Below are positions 53,938 to 62,771 of a DNA stretch of 64,000 bases, one piece after another. Each line of letters starts with the position of its first letter. Position 1 is the stretch's first letter. Origin of the DNA: Heliobacterium mobile (GTDB lineage: Bacteria; Bacillota; Desulfitobacteriia; Heliobacteriales; Heliobacteriaceae). A program made the translations under genes and the position numbers. Below the pieces are notes generated by a model. It was not told where the DNA came from and did no database searches. It saw nothing but the letters and a program-made list of their open reading frames with translations. The stretch is from positions 26,057-90,056 of the forward strand of contig NZ_WNKU01000014.1 of NCBI RefSeq assembly GCF_009720735.1, in the 5' to 3' direction.

Positions 53938-54180
53938 TTATCCTATGTTACGTTTTTCCTTCAATGCCCAAATCCGAACAATATCTTCTTCTACTCCCAA
54001 TCTAACAAGCTCTTTACCCAGTGCTACGGCGTAATCCTCGTAATCATTACAACCTAGTTGAGCTTTAGAGATTGCTTGATAAAACATATTGAGAAGACGT
54101 TCAGTCGCCAGTTCCCCCACCTCCACCGGACAATCTTTAGTTCTCACTATCGTACTCAAGAAAGTACCGAGTGATACCAT
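53938..54180 (-). CDS. Small hypothetical protein
   Basis: 80 aa, not recognised. Helical and charged (VEVGELATERLLNMFYQAIS, YEDYAVALGKELVRLGVEED). Cys17 and Cys44 are present; no membrane segment. The RBS before ATG 54180 is weak. It has ordinary coding character and a terminator at its 3' end, so it is more likely real than not. Confidence 0.5.
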   Translation of the reverse strand: MVSLGTFLSTIVRTKDCPVEVGELATERLLNMFYQAISKAQLGCNDYEDYAVALGKELVRLGVEEDIVRIWALKEKRNIG

Positions 54181-54208
54181 TTTTAAGAAGTCCGGTTATT
54201 GCCCGGCT

Positions 54209-54273
54209 GCATATCGACCGATATGCGATCTCCTCGGTTCAAGTTGATCTTTCATCGATAAGGTAGAACCGAG
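54209..54273. repeat. Two palindromes in the leader of the histidine kinase gene
   Basis: GCATATCG-AC-CGATATGC (54209-54226) is a perfect dyad. CTCGGTTC (54233-54240) pairs with GAACCGAG (54266-54273). The first could be an operator, the second a hairpin; neither is assigned. Confidence 0.5.
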
Positions 54274-54383
54274 AAACTGCCGAAAACAACAAAAGCCATT
54301 TGTCATGGATAAAGTTTTTCTTGCTTAGTATGGAAATCCATTGGATAATGGTTACAAAAATCGCATTTTAGGGGATGCGTAAC

Positions 54384-56171
54384 TTGGGGAAAAAAGATAA
54401 CCAACTCCTTAAATCGATGAAAATGTCCGAACTTGAACGTTTTCTGAATCTTTCTTTAGACATATTTATTGTTTTTGATTTTGAGTGGATGATTATTACG
54501 ATCAATCCTTCCGTCGAAAGAATTTTTGGATATAGCCTGGAAGAAGTTATCGGTAAAAACGGGAAAGATTTTATTCACCCGGATGATAAAGATAAAGCAA
54601 TCGCTATTATTGAATCGAACATAGATCAATCCAAACAAATTTATAGTTCGAACCGTATACTGTGCAAAGACGGAAGCTATAAGTGGGTTGAATGGAATAG
54701 TATCCCTTTTGTGAGCGAAAACCGAGTTTTTGCCGTAGGAAGAGACGTTACAGAAAAGGTTCTATTAGAACAAAAACTGAAAGGCTCTTTGGAAAAAACA
54801 AAACAAATACTTGAAGGAATATCGGAGACATACTATTCCATCGATGAAAAATGGCGTTTTGAGTATGTTAATCAAAATTTTGTAGATAAATATTTTCCGC
54901 ATCGTTATAAATCGAAGAACGATTTAATCGGGCTTTCCTTACTGGACGTCTTTCCAGTAAATGTGTATCCAGACGTTTATTCGAAAGTTGAGGAAACGAT
55001 TAGAGAACAAAAACCGACGAAGTTCATTCGGAAATCAACTTATCGAGATAAGTGGTATGAAATGCATCTGGTTCCTTCTAATATCGGACTGACTGTATTT
55101 TCGCAAGATGTTACAGAACATATTAAGTTAACAGAGCAGTTACGCCAATCTGAAGAGAGTTTTATTAAGGCTTTTCATTTCAGTCCCACGATGGTATCCT
55201 TAGCGGAAATGCCTGAGCGGAGATTTATGGATGTAAATCAAAAATGGATAGAGCTCTTAGGGTATACACAGGAGGAGTTTAAAGGACGTACACCATTAGA
55301 ATTGAACCTATATGTAAACCCAAAGGAATATGAAGAAGTAACTGATAAAATCAATAAAAGTGGACATATAAGTAACGAAAGGGTCCTTTTGCGAAGCAAG
55401 CAGGGAAAGGAAATCATCTGTTTGTTTTCAGGCGTAACGATCGATGTAAAAAGGAAGAAGTGCTTTCTAGCTAACTTTGTTGACATAACAGATTATTACA
55501 AATTGGAAACGGAATTATTGCGGCTGGAGCGGATGAATTTAATTGGGCAACTCGCTGCAGGTTTAGGCCATGAGATTCGTAATCCTTTGCAAACGGTGAG
55601 GGGGTTCTTACAGTTACTCGAAAACAAGTATCAGACAGAACGAGAATATTTTGACTTGATGATTGCTGAGTTAGATAGAGCAAACTATATCATCACTGAA
55701 TTTTTGTCCCTTTCAAAAAGTAAATCAGATAACTTAAAATCACTGCTCATTGACGATATCGTTACGCATCTCTTTCCTTTGATACAGTCAAAAGCGTTTC
55801 TCGAGGAGAAAGATGTAAAGTTAGAATTAGACAATTCAACGAGCATTTTTGGTGATGAGAAAGAACTGAAGCAATTAATCTTAAACTTAGTACGAAATGG
55901 TATTGAAGCGATGAAACTAGGCAAAATTCTGACCATCAAAACATTCACAAAGGGCGAACATGTTGTGCTAGCCGTAGTGGATCAGGGAGCCGGCATCGCT
56001 CCCGAGATTCTTTCCAAACTAGGTACGCCATTTGTCACCAGTCGAGCAGATGGTACTGGTCTTGGTTTGGCTGTATGTTACAGTATAGCGGAACGGCATA
56101 ACGCGAAAATCGAGGTGGACACAAGCCCAGAGGGTACGACTTTTTTTGTCAAGTTCCCCATCGTGAATTGA
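54384..56171 (+). CDS. PAS-domain sensor histidine kinase
   Basis: About 595 aa, cytoplasmic. TTG 54384 lies 9 nt after AGGGG; ATG 54375 abuts the RBS. Three PAS domains (about 15-130, 140-250, 260-370) are followed by a HisKA domain with His396 (LGHEIRNPLQTVRGFLQLLE) and a HATPase domain (NLVRNGIEAM, VVDQGAGIAPEILSKLGTPF, GTGLGLAVCYSI). This architecture resembles Kin-type kinases feeding sporulation phosphorelays. No receiver is fused; single-domain receivers occur 2-4 kb downstream. Confidence 0.93.
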   Translation: MGKKDNQLLKSMKMSELERFLNLSLDIFIVFDFEWMIITINPSVERIFGYSLEEVIGKNGKDFIHPDDKDKAIAIIESNIDQSKQIYSSNRILCKDGSYKWVEWNSIPFVSENRVFAVGRDVTEKVLLEQKLKGSLEKTKQILEGISETYYSIDEKWRFEYVNQNFVDKYFPHRYKSKNDLIGLSLLDVFPVNVYPDVYSKVEETIREQKPTKFIRKSTYRDKWYEMHLVPSNIGLTVFSQDVTEHIKLTEQLRQSEESFIKAFHFSPTMVSLAEMPERRFMDVNQKWIELLGYTQEEFKGRTPLELNLYVNPKEYEEVTDKINKSGHISNERVLLRSKQGKEIICLFSGVTIDVKRKKCFLANFVDITDYYKLETELLRLERMNLIGQLAAGLGHEIRNPLQTVRGFLQLLENKYQTEREYFDLMIAELDRANYIITEFLSLSKSKSDNLKSLLIDDIVTHLFPLIQSKAFLEEKDVKLELDNSTSIFGDEKELKQLILNLVRNGIEAMKLGKILTIKTFTKGEHVVLAVVDQGAGIAPEILSKLGTPFVTSRADGTGLGLAVCYSIAERHNAKIEVDTSPEGTTFFVKFPIVN

Positions 56172-56244
56172 GCATTGACAATACAGAGATGGTCAGTAAA
56201 TTAATTCAATTCAGTGTTTCTCGAAATGAAGGTAAAATGAAGAG

Positions 56245-56268
56245 GGGCTGCTGTCAATTCAGCAGCCC
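56245..56268 (-). terminator. Hairpin downstream of the kinase, possible minus-strand terminator
   Basis: GGGCTGCTG-TCAATT-CAGCAGCCC. No T tract on the plus strand; on the minus strand CTCTTCATTTT follows, fitting the end of the small minus-strand gene. Confidence 0.55.
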
Positions 56269-56290
56269 TGAAGGTCATCCATATTGGTTA

Positions 56291-56407
56291 TTAAGGAAGC
56301 CGTCTACAACGAAATAGTCCTGTAGTAACCAAACGATTATTTCGAGTTACCCGGAAGCAGATGCAGAATCCGCGAGGAACACGTACCCGAGGAGTTATAC
56401 GAGCCAT
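56291..56407 (-). CDS. Hidden 38-aa basic peptide
   Basis: Not recognised. ATG 56407 has the strong RBS AAGGGGGG about 8 nt upstream. The peptide is very basic with two Cys pairs in effect (ARITPRVRVPRGFCICFRVT, then TTGLFRCRRLP) and no acidic residue. A hairpin lies 22 nt past its stop. It could be a nucleic-acid-binding or ribosome-associated peptide, or chance. Confidence 0.45.
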   Translation of the reverse strand: MARITPRVRVPRGFCICFRVTRNNRLVTTGLFRCRRLP

Positions 56408-56681
56408 TTCATTTCCCCCCCTTATGCCACTGAAATTGAACGCCAAAACCGTTGTGGTTTGTGGCTCAATATAACCTATGCGTCAAGGAAAGAAATGGAA
56501 ACCGCCATAAATTTCGCCTCGGGTACCTTTTCAATTTAGCGCTCTTAAGGAGTGAAGCAGGCTAAACGGTGGCTTAAAAAGCCTTCGTAAAAGGAAACAT
56601 TAAAAAGTGCTTATTAATGGAAAAGTTCTATCTGAATAGGAGGGAATGATTCCACCCATATTAACACTGGAGGTGATTAAA
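56408..56681. other. Intergenic stretch without recognised gene
   Basis: About 270 nt between the divergent small genes. No convincing open frame or strong hairpin; it must hold both promoters. Confidence 0.4.
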
Positions 56682-56828
56682 ATGGGTGAGATTCATTGCC
56701 AAGTGGAAGAATGTGTCCATAACGCTTCTAAAATGTGTAAAGCGAGCGCGATTAACGTTAAATCTAGGGGTACACAAAGACCTAAAACAACTGATGAGAC
56801 CGCTTGTGAAACCTTCAAATCTCGATAA
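56682..56828 (+). CDS. DUF1540 domain small protein
   Basis: 48 aa. Four cysteines in the DUF1540 spacing: HCQVEECVHN, MCKASAINV and ETACETF, a probable small metal-binding fold common in spore-forming Clostridia and often spore-associated. ATG 56682 follows TGGAGGTGATT; an upstream extension is not needed. Terminator downstream. Confidence 0.88.
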   Translation: MGEIHCQVEECVHNASKMCKASAINVKSRGTQRPKTTDETACETFKSR

Positions 56829-56836
56829 TTTCCTAG

Positions 56837-56863
56837 GCAGGGCTTAACCCTGCCTTATTTTTT
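56837..56863 (+). terminator. Terminator of the DUF1540 gene
   Basis: GGCAGGG-CTTAA-CCCTGCC followed by TTATTTTTTT. Confidence 0.9.
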
Positions 56864-57045
56864 TGCTATTGTGATGTTAATGAAAGAGCGAATCAAATAA
56901 ATATTTTAAGGGTGACTAAAAAAGAGAATCGTATTCAAACATTATTATTTACCTATTCATACATTCGACATATTGTGACTTTAGTCGACGCTGGTTATAA
57001 TCAAGGTTGTTAGACTAGTTTTGATGACGTAAAGGAATGAGGCTT

Positions 57046-58245
57046 GTGGATTCGATTGTCGGTAACATAGAGCGCGTTATTCCACATTTTCAACCGATTA
57101 TAGCCGTGGATACGCAGCAAATTTATAGTTATGAAGTGCTCGGTAGATTTAAGACCGATAAAGGAATCCAAAGCCTGGGTCCTTTCTTTCATAATCCCAA
57201 GATTAGCATTGAGGAGCACATATTTATAGATCGGCAGATTCGTCGGAAAGCCTTTGGTAAGTTAGCTTCTGAAACAGTGGATACTCGTCTCTTTATTAAT
57301 CTAAACCCAAATTGGATTTATAATTTTAGGAATCGTCGTTCTGATATTCCAACAATACAGTTCCTTCGGGAATATAACATTGATCCGTCTAGAATTACTG
57401 TAGAAATAACAGAAGACAACTTTATGGATAACATCGAGGAATTAGCTGATATCGTACAAGTATATCGAGAAGTTGGATGCCAAATCGCCATTGATGATGT
57501 CGGTTCCGGTTTTATAAATTTTGACCGTATCGCCTATATTAAGCCTAATATATTGAAATTGGATCTAGAATTAGTAAGAAAATGCACAAAGGAATCATTT
57601 TTCAAAGAAATATTAACCTCCTTCTCCATAATGGCAGAGAAGATTGGTGCTTTTGTTCTCTTTGAGGGCATAGAAACAGAGGAACAGGTTCAGATTGCCT
57701 TATCCCTCGGCGCTCGGTATTTACAGGGTTATTATTTTTCAAGACCACAGGGAGAATTTCAAAATCCTTTCTCCTTTAGCTCCAGTCTGAACAACCATAT
57801 CTCCAAATATGTCGATTATTCACTGTGGTTACAGCATTCAGACCAAACCACATCTGAAGCGATCAATAAAACGATTAAAGATTGCCTTGCTGGTTTTGAT
57901 GATATGATAATAAAATCAAAGATATTATCGGTGGATTTCTTAAAAAGCGTAACACAAAAAGTCCCTCAGAATGTAAAGCGGGTCTATATCTGTGATGAAA
58001 GAGGAGACCAACGGTCGCCGAATTATTGCTTCGATAATGATAAATGGGATATTGATGAAAGTTTTATCGGGCGAAATTGGACGTGGAGACCTTACTTTCT
58101 CGATAATGTCGTAAAATCGTTATATCAAGAGAAAGGGAATCTGTCGACGTATTATACGGATGCGCACACGGGTGAGAAGATGAGGACGTTCATATATCCG
58201 ATTAATGGGAAACTGTTTATTTGTCTAGATGTCACAGGGTCATAA
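57046..58245 (+). CDS. EAL-domain c-di-GMP phosphodiesterase with sensory C-domain
   Basis: 399 aa, cytoplasmic. GTG 57046 lies 9 nt after AAAGGA; ATG 57037 abuts it. The EAL domain (about 10-245) keeps the catalytic set: YEVLGR (variant EVL), FINLNPN, TVEITED, IAIDDVGSG, KLDLEL, FEGIETEEQ and LQGYYFSRP, so it is likely active. The C-terminal ~150 residues (RVYICDERGDQRSPNY, GRNWTWRPYFL, GEKMRTFIYPI) resemble a YkuI_C/Cache-type sensor. Counterpart to the GGDEF protein at 1.6 kb. Confidence 0.9.
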   Translation: MDSIVGNIERVIPHFQPIIAVDTQQIYSYEVLGRFKTDKGIQSLGPFFHNPKISIEEHIFIDRQIRRKAFGKLASETVDTRLFINLNPNWIYNFRNRRSDIPTIQFLREYNIDPSRITVEITEDNFMDNIEELADIVQVYREVGCQIAIDDVGSGFINFDRIAYIKPNILKLDLELVRKCTKESFFKEILTSFSIMAEKIGAFVLFEGIETEEQVQIALSLGARYLQGYYFSRPQGEFQNPFSFSSSLNNHISKYVDYSLWLQHSDQTTSEAINKTIKDCLAGFDDMIIKSKILSVDFLKSVTQKVPQNVKRVYICDERGDQRSPNYCFDNDKWDIDESFIGRNWTWRPYFLDNVVKSLYQEKGNLSTYYTDAHTGEKMRTFIYPINGKLFICLDVTGS

Positions 58246-58342
58246 ATGGGACTCGACTCATAGAGTAACGATTGACACAGATTACGCATTGACGGAAAAG
58301 CTAAAAAGGGATTATGAAATTACTCAGTCGGGTGGTTAAATC

Positions 58343-58723
58343 ATGAAAAAGAAAATTCTAATTGTTGATGATGCATTATTTATTCGAAGCATATTGAAAA
58401 AAATGCTAGAGGAAGCTGGGTATCAAGTTTTTGAAGCCGTGAATGGCGCTGAAGCCGCAAAAATATGGAGTACTCTCCGTCCAGACCTGGCAACGATGGA
58501 TATTACCATGCCAGAGATGGATGGAATTAGTGCGATCAGAGCGATAAAAGTTATGGATCCGAAAGCTAAAATCGTTGTTTGTAGCGCCATGGGTCAACAA
58601 ACGATGGTAAAAGAGGCGATATCTGCAGGTGCCATGGATTTTATCATCAAACCTTTTGAAAAAATTCGAGTTCTTTCGACCATAACAAAATGTATTTATA
58701 CACAAAAACAAAAATTAGTGTAG
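58343..58723 (+). CDS. CheY-like single-domain response regulator 1
   Basis: 126 aa. Acidic pocket Asp9-Asp10, phosphoacceptor Asp53 (ATMDITMPEMDG), Ser in VVCSAMG and Lys in FIIKPF. The sequence IDDGI-like CheY context (MPEMDGISAIRAIKVMDP) matches Firmicutes CheY. RBS GGTGG. Located 97 nt after the EAL gene and close to another receiver, with no output domain; candidate for flagellar or phosphorelay output. Confidence 0.92.
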   Translation: MKKKILIVDDALFIRSILKKMLEEAGYQVFEAVNGAEAAKIWSTLRPDLATMDITMPEMDGISAIRAIKVMDPKAKIVVCSAMGQQTMVKEAISAGAMDFIIKPFEKIRVLSTITKCIYTQKQKLV

Positions 58724-58732
58724 ATTGTTTTA

Positions 58733-58765
58733 AAAATCGGTCTTAGCTTATAGACCGATTTTTTT
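58733..58765 (+). terminator. Terminator of receiver 1
   Basis: AAAATCGGTCT-TAGCTTAT-AGACCGATTTT with further T residues. Confidence 0.9.
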
Positions 58766-58890
58766 CGGTTCTTATCGCGTTTGATTTGTTCGGATTAGTA
58801 CAATTGCCATCTAGTCTGTTATAACTTATAATGGAAAATAATACACCATTAAAAATTCAGTACGTTACATAGCGGCGAGGTGGTAGTCTT

Positions 58891-59247
58891 ATGCCTAAAA
58901 AAGTTCTCATTGTAGACAACTCACAATTTATGAGGCTGTTACTTAAAAAAATGCTGATCGGAACTGAGTATGTAGTGCACGAAGCGTCAAGCGGTTCAGA
59001 AGCGATCTATCTTTGGAAAAGCATACAGCCTGATATAGCTACAGTCGATATCTCTATGCCGGAAATGGACGGGTTTGAGACTATTAAAGCAATAAAAGTT
59101 TTATACCCTGGAGCAAAAATTATTGTATGCAGTGCTCGAAATCATGAAAGCACGGTCGACGATGCCCTTCGAGCGGGAGCGGTTGACTACCTCGTAAAAC
59201 CAATCACAAAGGAAAAATTACTTTCGATGTTGAAAAAAATATTGTAA
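58891..59247 (+). CDS. CheY-like single-domain response regulator 2
   Basis: 118 aa, a paralogue of the preceding receiver (ISMPEMDGFETIKAIKVLYPGAKIIVCSA is close to it). Phosphoacceptor Asp53 and Lys (YLVKPI) are present, but the second acidic-pocket residue is Asn10 instead of Asp, which may change Mg2+ binding. RBS GAGGTGG. Own transcription unit, probably a tandem duplicate that diverged. Confidence 0.92.
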   Translation: MPKKVLIVDNSQFMRLLLKKMLIGTEYVVHEASSGSEAIYLWKSIQPDIATVDISMPEMDGFETIKAIKVLYPGAKIIVCSARNHESTVDDALRAGAVDYLVKPITKEKLLSMLKKIL

Positions 59248-59311
59248 TTTAATGGAGAAACACCGCTCTTCGGAGTATAGCAACCCAGTCTATTGATCAT
59301 AATAAAAACGC

Positions 59312-59378
59312 AATCGCCTATTTTCACGGTCTACCCAAATCACTCGTTGTCGGGAGGCCAGTGAGGATGGGCGATTTT
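59312..59378. repeat. Multi-stem inverted structure between receivers 2 and 3
   Basis: AATCGCC (59312-59318) pairs with GGCGATT (59370-59376); inside, CAC/GTG, GG/CC and CCC/GGG pair in register. T-rich sequence flanks it on both strands, so it may be a bidirectional terminator, or a structured RNA. Confidence 0.45.
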
Positions 59379-59523
59379 ATAAAACAAGCCCAATTTTGAT
59401 GCGCTGGAAGAAAATATCTGTGAAATAGGTCTTTAGTCCTCTGTCGAGATATTTTGAATACGGTATAATTTATATAAATCCCATGATGTGTATTTGAGGT
59501 ATAGTGTTTAGGGGGCAATAAAA

Positions 59524-59967
59524 ATGGGTACCTCATCAGACAAAAAATCGGAAAATGGTAAAACCATTATTCAAACGGACAATTCAAGCGTAACCGTTCT
59601 TCTTGTGGAAGATAATCTTATGAATCAAAAATTAATGAAGATTTTGTTAAATAAACTCGGGTATAAGGTTGACTGTGTAAATAACGGACTCGAATCGCTG
59701 ACGGCAGTAACTGAACATCAATACTCCCTTATCCTAATGGATATTCAAATGCCGATCATGGATGGATTAGAAGCCACTCGCAACATCCGAAAAAATGAAC
59801 ATCAGTATGTTAAGAATACTCCGATTATCGCTGTATCTGCCAATAGGATGGACGAATATCGTGATCGTTGTTTTGCAGCAGGTATGAATGATTATATTAG
59901 TAAGCCCATCGAAATAGATGAATTAAAGACGAAGTTAAACTATTTTCTTTCTAAAAATTGTGCTTGA
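59524..59967 (+). CDS. Single-domain receiver of the hybrid-kinase type
   Basis: 147 aa. A 20-residue polar N-terminal tail precedes a receiver with Glu29-Asp30, phosphoacceptor Asp73 (LMDIQMPIMDGLEATRNIR), Ser in VSANR and Lys in YISKPIE. Sequence resembles receivers fused to hybrid kinases rather than CheY, so it may act in a phosphorelay with an unlinked HPt protein or with the kinase at 54.4 kb (inference). RBS AGGGGG. Confidence 0.92.
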   Translation: MGTSSDKKSENGKTIIQTDNSSVTVLLVEDNLMNQKLMKILLNKLGYKVDCVNNGLESLTAVTEHQYSLILMDIQMPIMDGLEATRNIRKNEHQYVKNTPIIAVSANRMDEYRDRCFAAGMNDYISKPIEIDELKTKLNYFLSKNCA

Positions 59968-60111
59968 TCAAAAATGCCGTAATACGCAGCCAGAGGTCCA
60001 TTTCCTCGGCTGTTTTCGTATATAAAATATAAATACACTATCCTTATACAGTTTTTTAGGTTACAATGGTGTAAGTGATAATAGTTTTCAATTTATCGGG
60101 AGGTGTAGTGA

Positions 60112-60390
60112 ATGGTTATCACAGACGTAAAAATCAAAAAAATCAACCTTCACGGGCCTGTCAGAGCCATAGCTTCCGTTACATTGGAGAATTCCTTTGT
60201 CATCCATGAAATAAAAGTGGTTGCAGCGGACAAAGGGACTTTTGTTGCTATGCCGAGCAGAAGAAATCATGACGGAACTTATCATGATATCGCCCATCCA
60301 ATTTCCCATGAAGCTCGAACTGTACTTACAGAAGCAGTCATGAAAGCGTTTTATTCTTCTACATACGGCGAAGGCTTAGGAAAACCTTAA
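60112..60390 (+). CDS. spoVG: SpoVG family protein
   Basis: 92 aa. Canonical segments VKIKKINLHGPVRAIASVTL, FVIHEIKVV, FVAMPSRRNHDGTYHDIAHP and the helix HEARTVLTEAVMKAFY. SpoVG is a sporulation/septation regulator that binds nucleic acid. ATG 60112 follows GGGAGGTG. A perfect 10-bp hairpin overlaps its stop region. Confidence 0.95.
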   Translation: MVITDVKIKKINLHGPVRAIASVTLENSFVIHEIKVVAADKGTFVAMPSRRNHDGTYHDIAHPISHEARTVLTEAVMKAFYSSTYGEGLGKP

Positions 60391-60405
60391 ACACGTTTAA
60401 GGTTT
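60382..60405 (+). terminator. Hairpin at the 3' end of spoVG
   Basis: AAACCTTAAA-CACG-TTTAAGGTTT, a perfect 10-bp stem whose own 3' arm ends in TTT. Confidence 0.7.
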
Positions 60406-60517
60406 CTATTGTGGTCATTACCGCAAAGTGGTAATATGAAGATGACAGAATGATAAGTCGCCATAGCGCAAAGTTACGGCAACCCCAACTTTTAATAAAG
60501 TTGGGGATTTGTTTTTT
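60406..60517 (+). ncRNA. Candidate small structured RNA with GCAA-loop hairpins and terminator
   Basis: Two hairpins carry GCAAA loops (ATTACC-GCAAAGT-GGTAAT, and CCATAGC-GCAAA-GTTACGG), followed by an intrinsic terminator CCCCAACTTT-TAAT-AAAGTTGGGG with ATTTGTTTTTT. No plus-strand gene follows; the next gene is convergent. It could be a spoVG 3' fragment, a free sRNA or an orphan riboswitch. Confidence 0.42.
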
Positions 60518-60558
60518 GGAAGGTGATCCACCATACTTGACGCTTTTGCTGGTGACCA

Positions 60559-61290
60559 TCAGCCCCACAGTTTTGGTAACACCGTTCCTGCCATTCCGTG
60601 AAAAACGAAATCAGCCATATGATCATACATCGTCGGTTCTTTGTTAATGATGACTAAGGTGCTGTCTGAGTGTCGGCGTAAGATCAAGGAGTTGGCTGGT
60701 GTCACTGTTAAAGATGTACCAACGCATAAAAGCAGGTCAGCCTGCCTCATCCACTCTTGTGCAGTGTTCCAATCGTCCAAGTCGAGCGGGTCCCCAAAAA
60801 GAACGACATCAGGCTTCAAAATCGCCCCGCAGGAGCACTTCGGTAGTTCGCTTTGTTTAAGCGATGTTTTGACTGTTTCCATGCTTTCTTTTGCTTTGCA
60901 TTTCGGACAAGTGGCGGTACGTAAATGACCGTGCAGTTCAATCACCTGGGAAGAGCCGGCAGCCTGATGAAGTCCGTCGATATTTTGTGTCGCAATCCTT
61001 ACCGTTTTTCCCATGCGTTCTAAATTAGACAAGGCTAGGTGGCCAGCATTGGGAAAAACTTCTTGCCACTCTAGGAATAATTCTGTGAAATACTTATAGA
61101 AATTCTGGGGCTGGATAAAAAAGGTCTCCCGGGTGATGGCAGATTGCACCTCGGGTTTACGCCAGAGTCCACTGGGACTTCGAAAGTCTGGGATCCCCGA
61201 CTCGGTGCTGATTCCCGCTCCAGTCAGAACGGCGATTCGCTGTGCCGCTTGAACGCGTTGGGCACATAAGGATAATTCTTTTTCCTTCAT
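60559..61290 (-). CDS. cobB: Sir2-family NAD-dependent protein deacylase
   Basis: 243-aa cytoplasmic enzyme removing acyl groups from lysines using NAD+. Motifs: VLTGAGISTESGIPDFRSPS, RIATQNIDGLHQAAGS, catalytic His in IELHGHLRTATCPKC, the zinc cysteines CPKC and CSCG, and FGDPLDLDDW. ATG 61290 follows AAAGAGGAG. The upstream 305-nt gap to nagA (61291-61595) holds no visible gene, only small GC hairpins such as CCGC/GCGG. Confidence 0.94.
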   Translation of the reverse strand: MKEKELSLCAQRVQAAQRIAVLTGAGISTESGIPDFRSPSGLWRKPEVQSAITRETFFIQPQNFYKYFTELFLEWQEVFPNAGHLALSNLERMGKTVRIATQNIDGLHQAAGSSQVIELHGHLRTATCPKCKAKESMETVKTSLKQSELPKCSCGAILKPDVVLFGDPLDLDDWNTAQEWMRQADLLLCVGTSLTVTPANSLILRRHSDSTLVIINKEPTMYDHMADFVFHGMAGTVLPKLWG

Positions 61291-61595
61291 TAATACTCCT
61301 CTTTCACGATTCCGACGTAGATGTGAAGCGATGTCTAGAATTTTATTGTAACGTGTTTTTTACCTGAACACATCGGCATTAAAAAATTCTTATGTTCAGC
61401 GGCAACTCTGGCCTATCGGTACAAACTCATTGCTCGTTGTAGCCCGCGGAAGGAATTCTTACCCAAAAGAAAAATGTTTGTAGTGACAAAACCGCAGATT
61501 GGCGGTTCGAATCGTTTAGAAGTCCGGTGAAAAAAGTCGGTTTGCCCCGGTTTTCTTAGTAGGGCCAACGGTTCGATTAAAAGGATGCGAATTGT

Positions 61596-62771
61596 GTGAC
61601 CGTAAAACCGATGACATATGCGCTGACGAATTGCACAGTCTATACAGGGGAAGAAGTGCTTCCCGATGCTGCGATCATCATCCGTGGAAGTAAGATCGAG
61701 ACCATCGTAAGTGCTTCTAAAATTCCGCACAACATACCGAGCTATGACCTTACAGGGTTGATTGTTGCGCCGGGTTTTATCGACATCCAAGTTAACGGCG
61801 GCGGTGGCTATTTATTTAACAATAACCTATCACTCCAGGTAGTAAAAAAAATCGCCGAAGCCCATAGGCGTTATGGAACGACAAATATGTTTGTCACCTT
61901 ACTTACTACGTCTTTTGAGAAGATGAGTAAAGCTGTGGACGTGATGGAAGAGTGTGTACGTGGAGGAATGAGCAGCGTCCTAGGGGTCCATTTAGAAGGG
62001 CCTTATCTTCACCCTCGAAAAGCTGGAGTACACGACAAGCAGTACATTCGACGTCCCGATGAAGAAGAGTTATGCAGGCTTATAGAAAAGGACTCATTAA
62101 AAACGATTCGTATGATGACAGTTGCTCCAGAGATGTTTGAAGACCGTCATTTGGCTCTTTTAGTAAAGCACGGAGTGATCTTATCGGCTGGTCACTCGAT
62201 GGCGACTTACGAACAAAGTGTTCGTGCCTTTTCTAGGGGAATTCAATGCGTCACCCATTTGTTTAATGCCATGTCTCAATTCGGGAGCCGTGAACCCGGT
62301 TTAGTCGGTGCTTGGCTTGCTCATGGAAGGGGAGTTTACGCCGGGATCATCGCAGACGGCTATCATGTTCACCCGACCGCTATTCGTATAGCCAAGCAGT
62401 TGAGTGATCGTAAGTTGTTTTTAGTCACTGATGGGACGCCTCCAGTGGGTGCGATACATCGACCCTTTCGTTTAGGTAACTACACGGTGATAAGCGAAAA
62501 GGGGAAATGTGTTACCCAAGACGGTACCCTTGCAGGCACTGCCCTAGATATGGCCAGTGCCGTCAGATATTGTATAACTGAGGTAAAAATTCCGATGGAT
62601 GAGGCATTGCGAATGGCTTCAACTTATGTTTCGGAACTTATCGGGACCGATGAACGTCTCGGAAAAATTAAATCAAGCTATGATGCGAATATTGTAATTT
62701 TTGACGATGCCATCGATGTAAAAGCAGTCGTGTTTGAGGGGGAACTCCAAATATTTGATTCGGCGCGTTAG
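61596..62771 (+). CDS. nagA: N-acetylglucosamine-6-phosphate deacetylase
   Basis: 391-aa amidohydrolase that deacetylates GlcNAc-6-phosphate for amino-sugar recycling or use. Metal and substrate motifs: IDIQVNGGGGYLFNN, LGVHLEGPYLHPRKAGVHD, LSAGHSMATYEQS, CVTHLFNAMSQFGSREPG, IADGYHVHPTAI and FLVTDGTPPVGA. The GNGG-type loop is QVNGGGG, the bacterial form. GTG 61596 follows AAGGAT. The usual partner nagB is not adjacent. Confidence 0.94.
   Translation: MTVKPMTYALTNCTVYTGEEVLPDAAIIIRGSKIETIVSASKIPHNIPSYDLTGLIVAPGFIDIQVNGGGGYLFNNNLSLQVVKKIAEAHRRYGTTNMFVTLLTTSFEKMSKAVDVMEECVRGGMSSVLGVHLEGPYLHPRKAGVHDKQYIRRPDEEELCRLIEKDSLKTIRMMTVAPEMFEDRHLALLVKHGVILSAGHSMATYEQSVRAFSRGIQCVTHLFNAMSQFGSREPGLVGAWLAHGRGVYAGIIADGYHVHPTAIRIAKQLSDRKLFLVTDGTPPVGAIHRPFRLGNYTVISEKGKCVTQDGTLAGTALDMASAVRYCITEVKIPMDEALRMASTYVSELIGTDERLGKIKSSYDANIVIFDDAIDVKAVVFEGELQIFDSAR

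Noticed and set aside
53791..54057. Plus-strand open frame of 88 codons
   Set aside because: It crosses a terminator hairpin and runs antisense to a more plausible gene, without an RBS.
60406..60517. Assignment as a class I c-di-GMP riboswitch
   Set aside because: Two CGCAAAG-type boxes are suggestive, but the required order of helices and a downstream sense-strand gene are missing.
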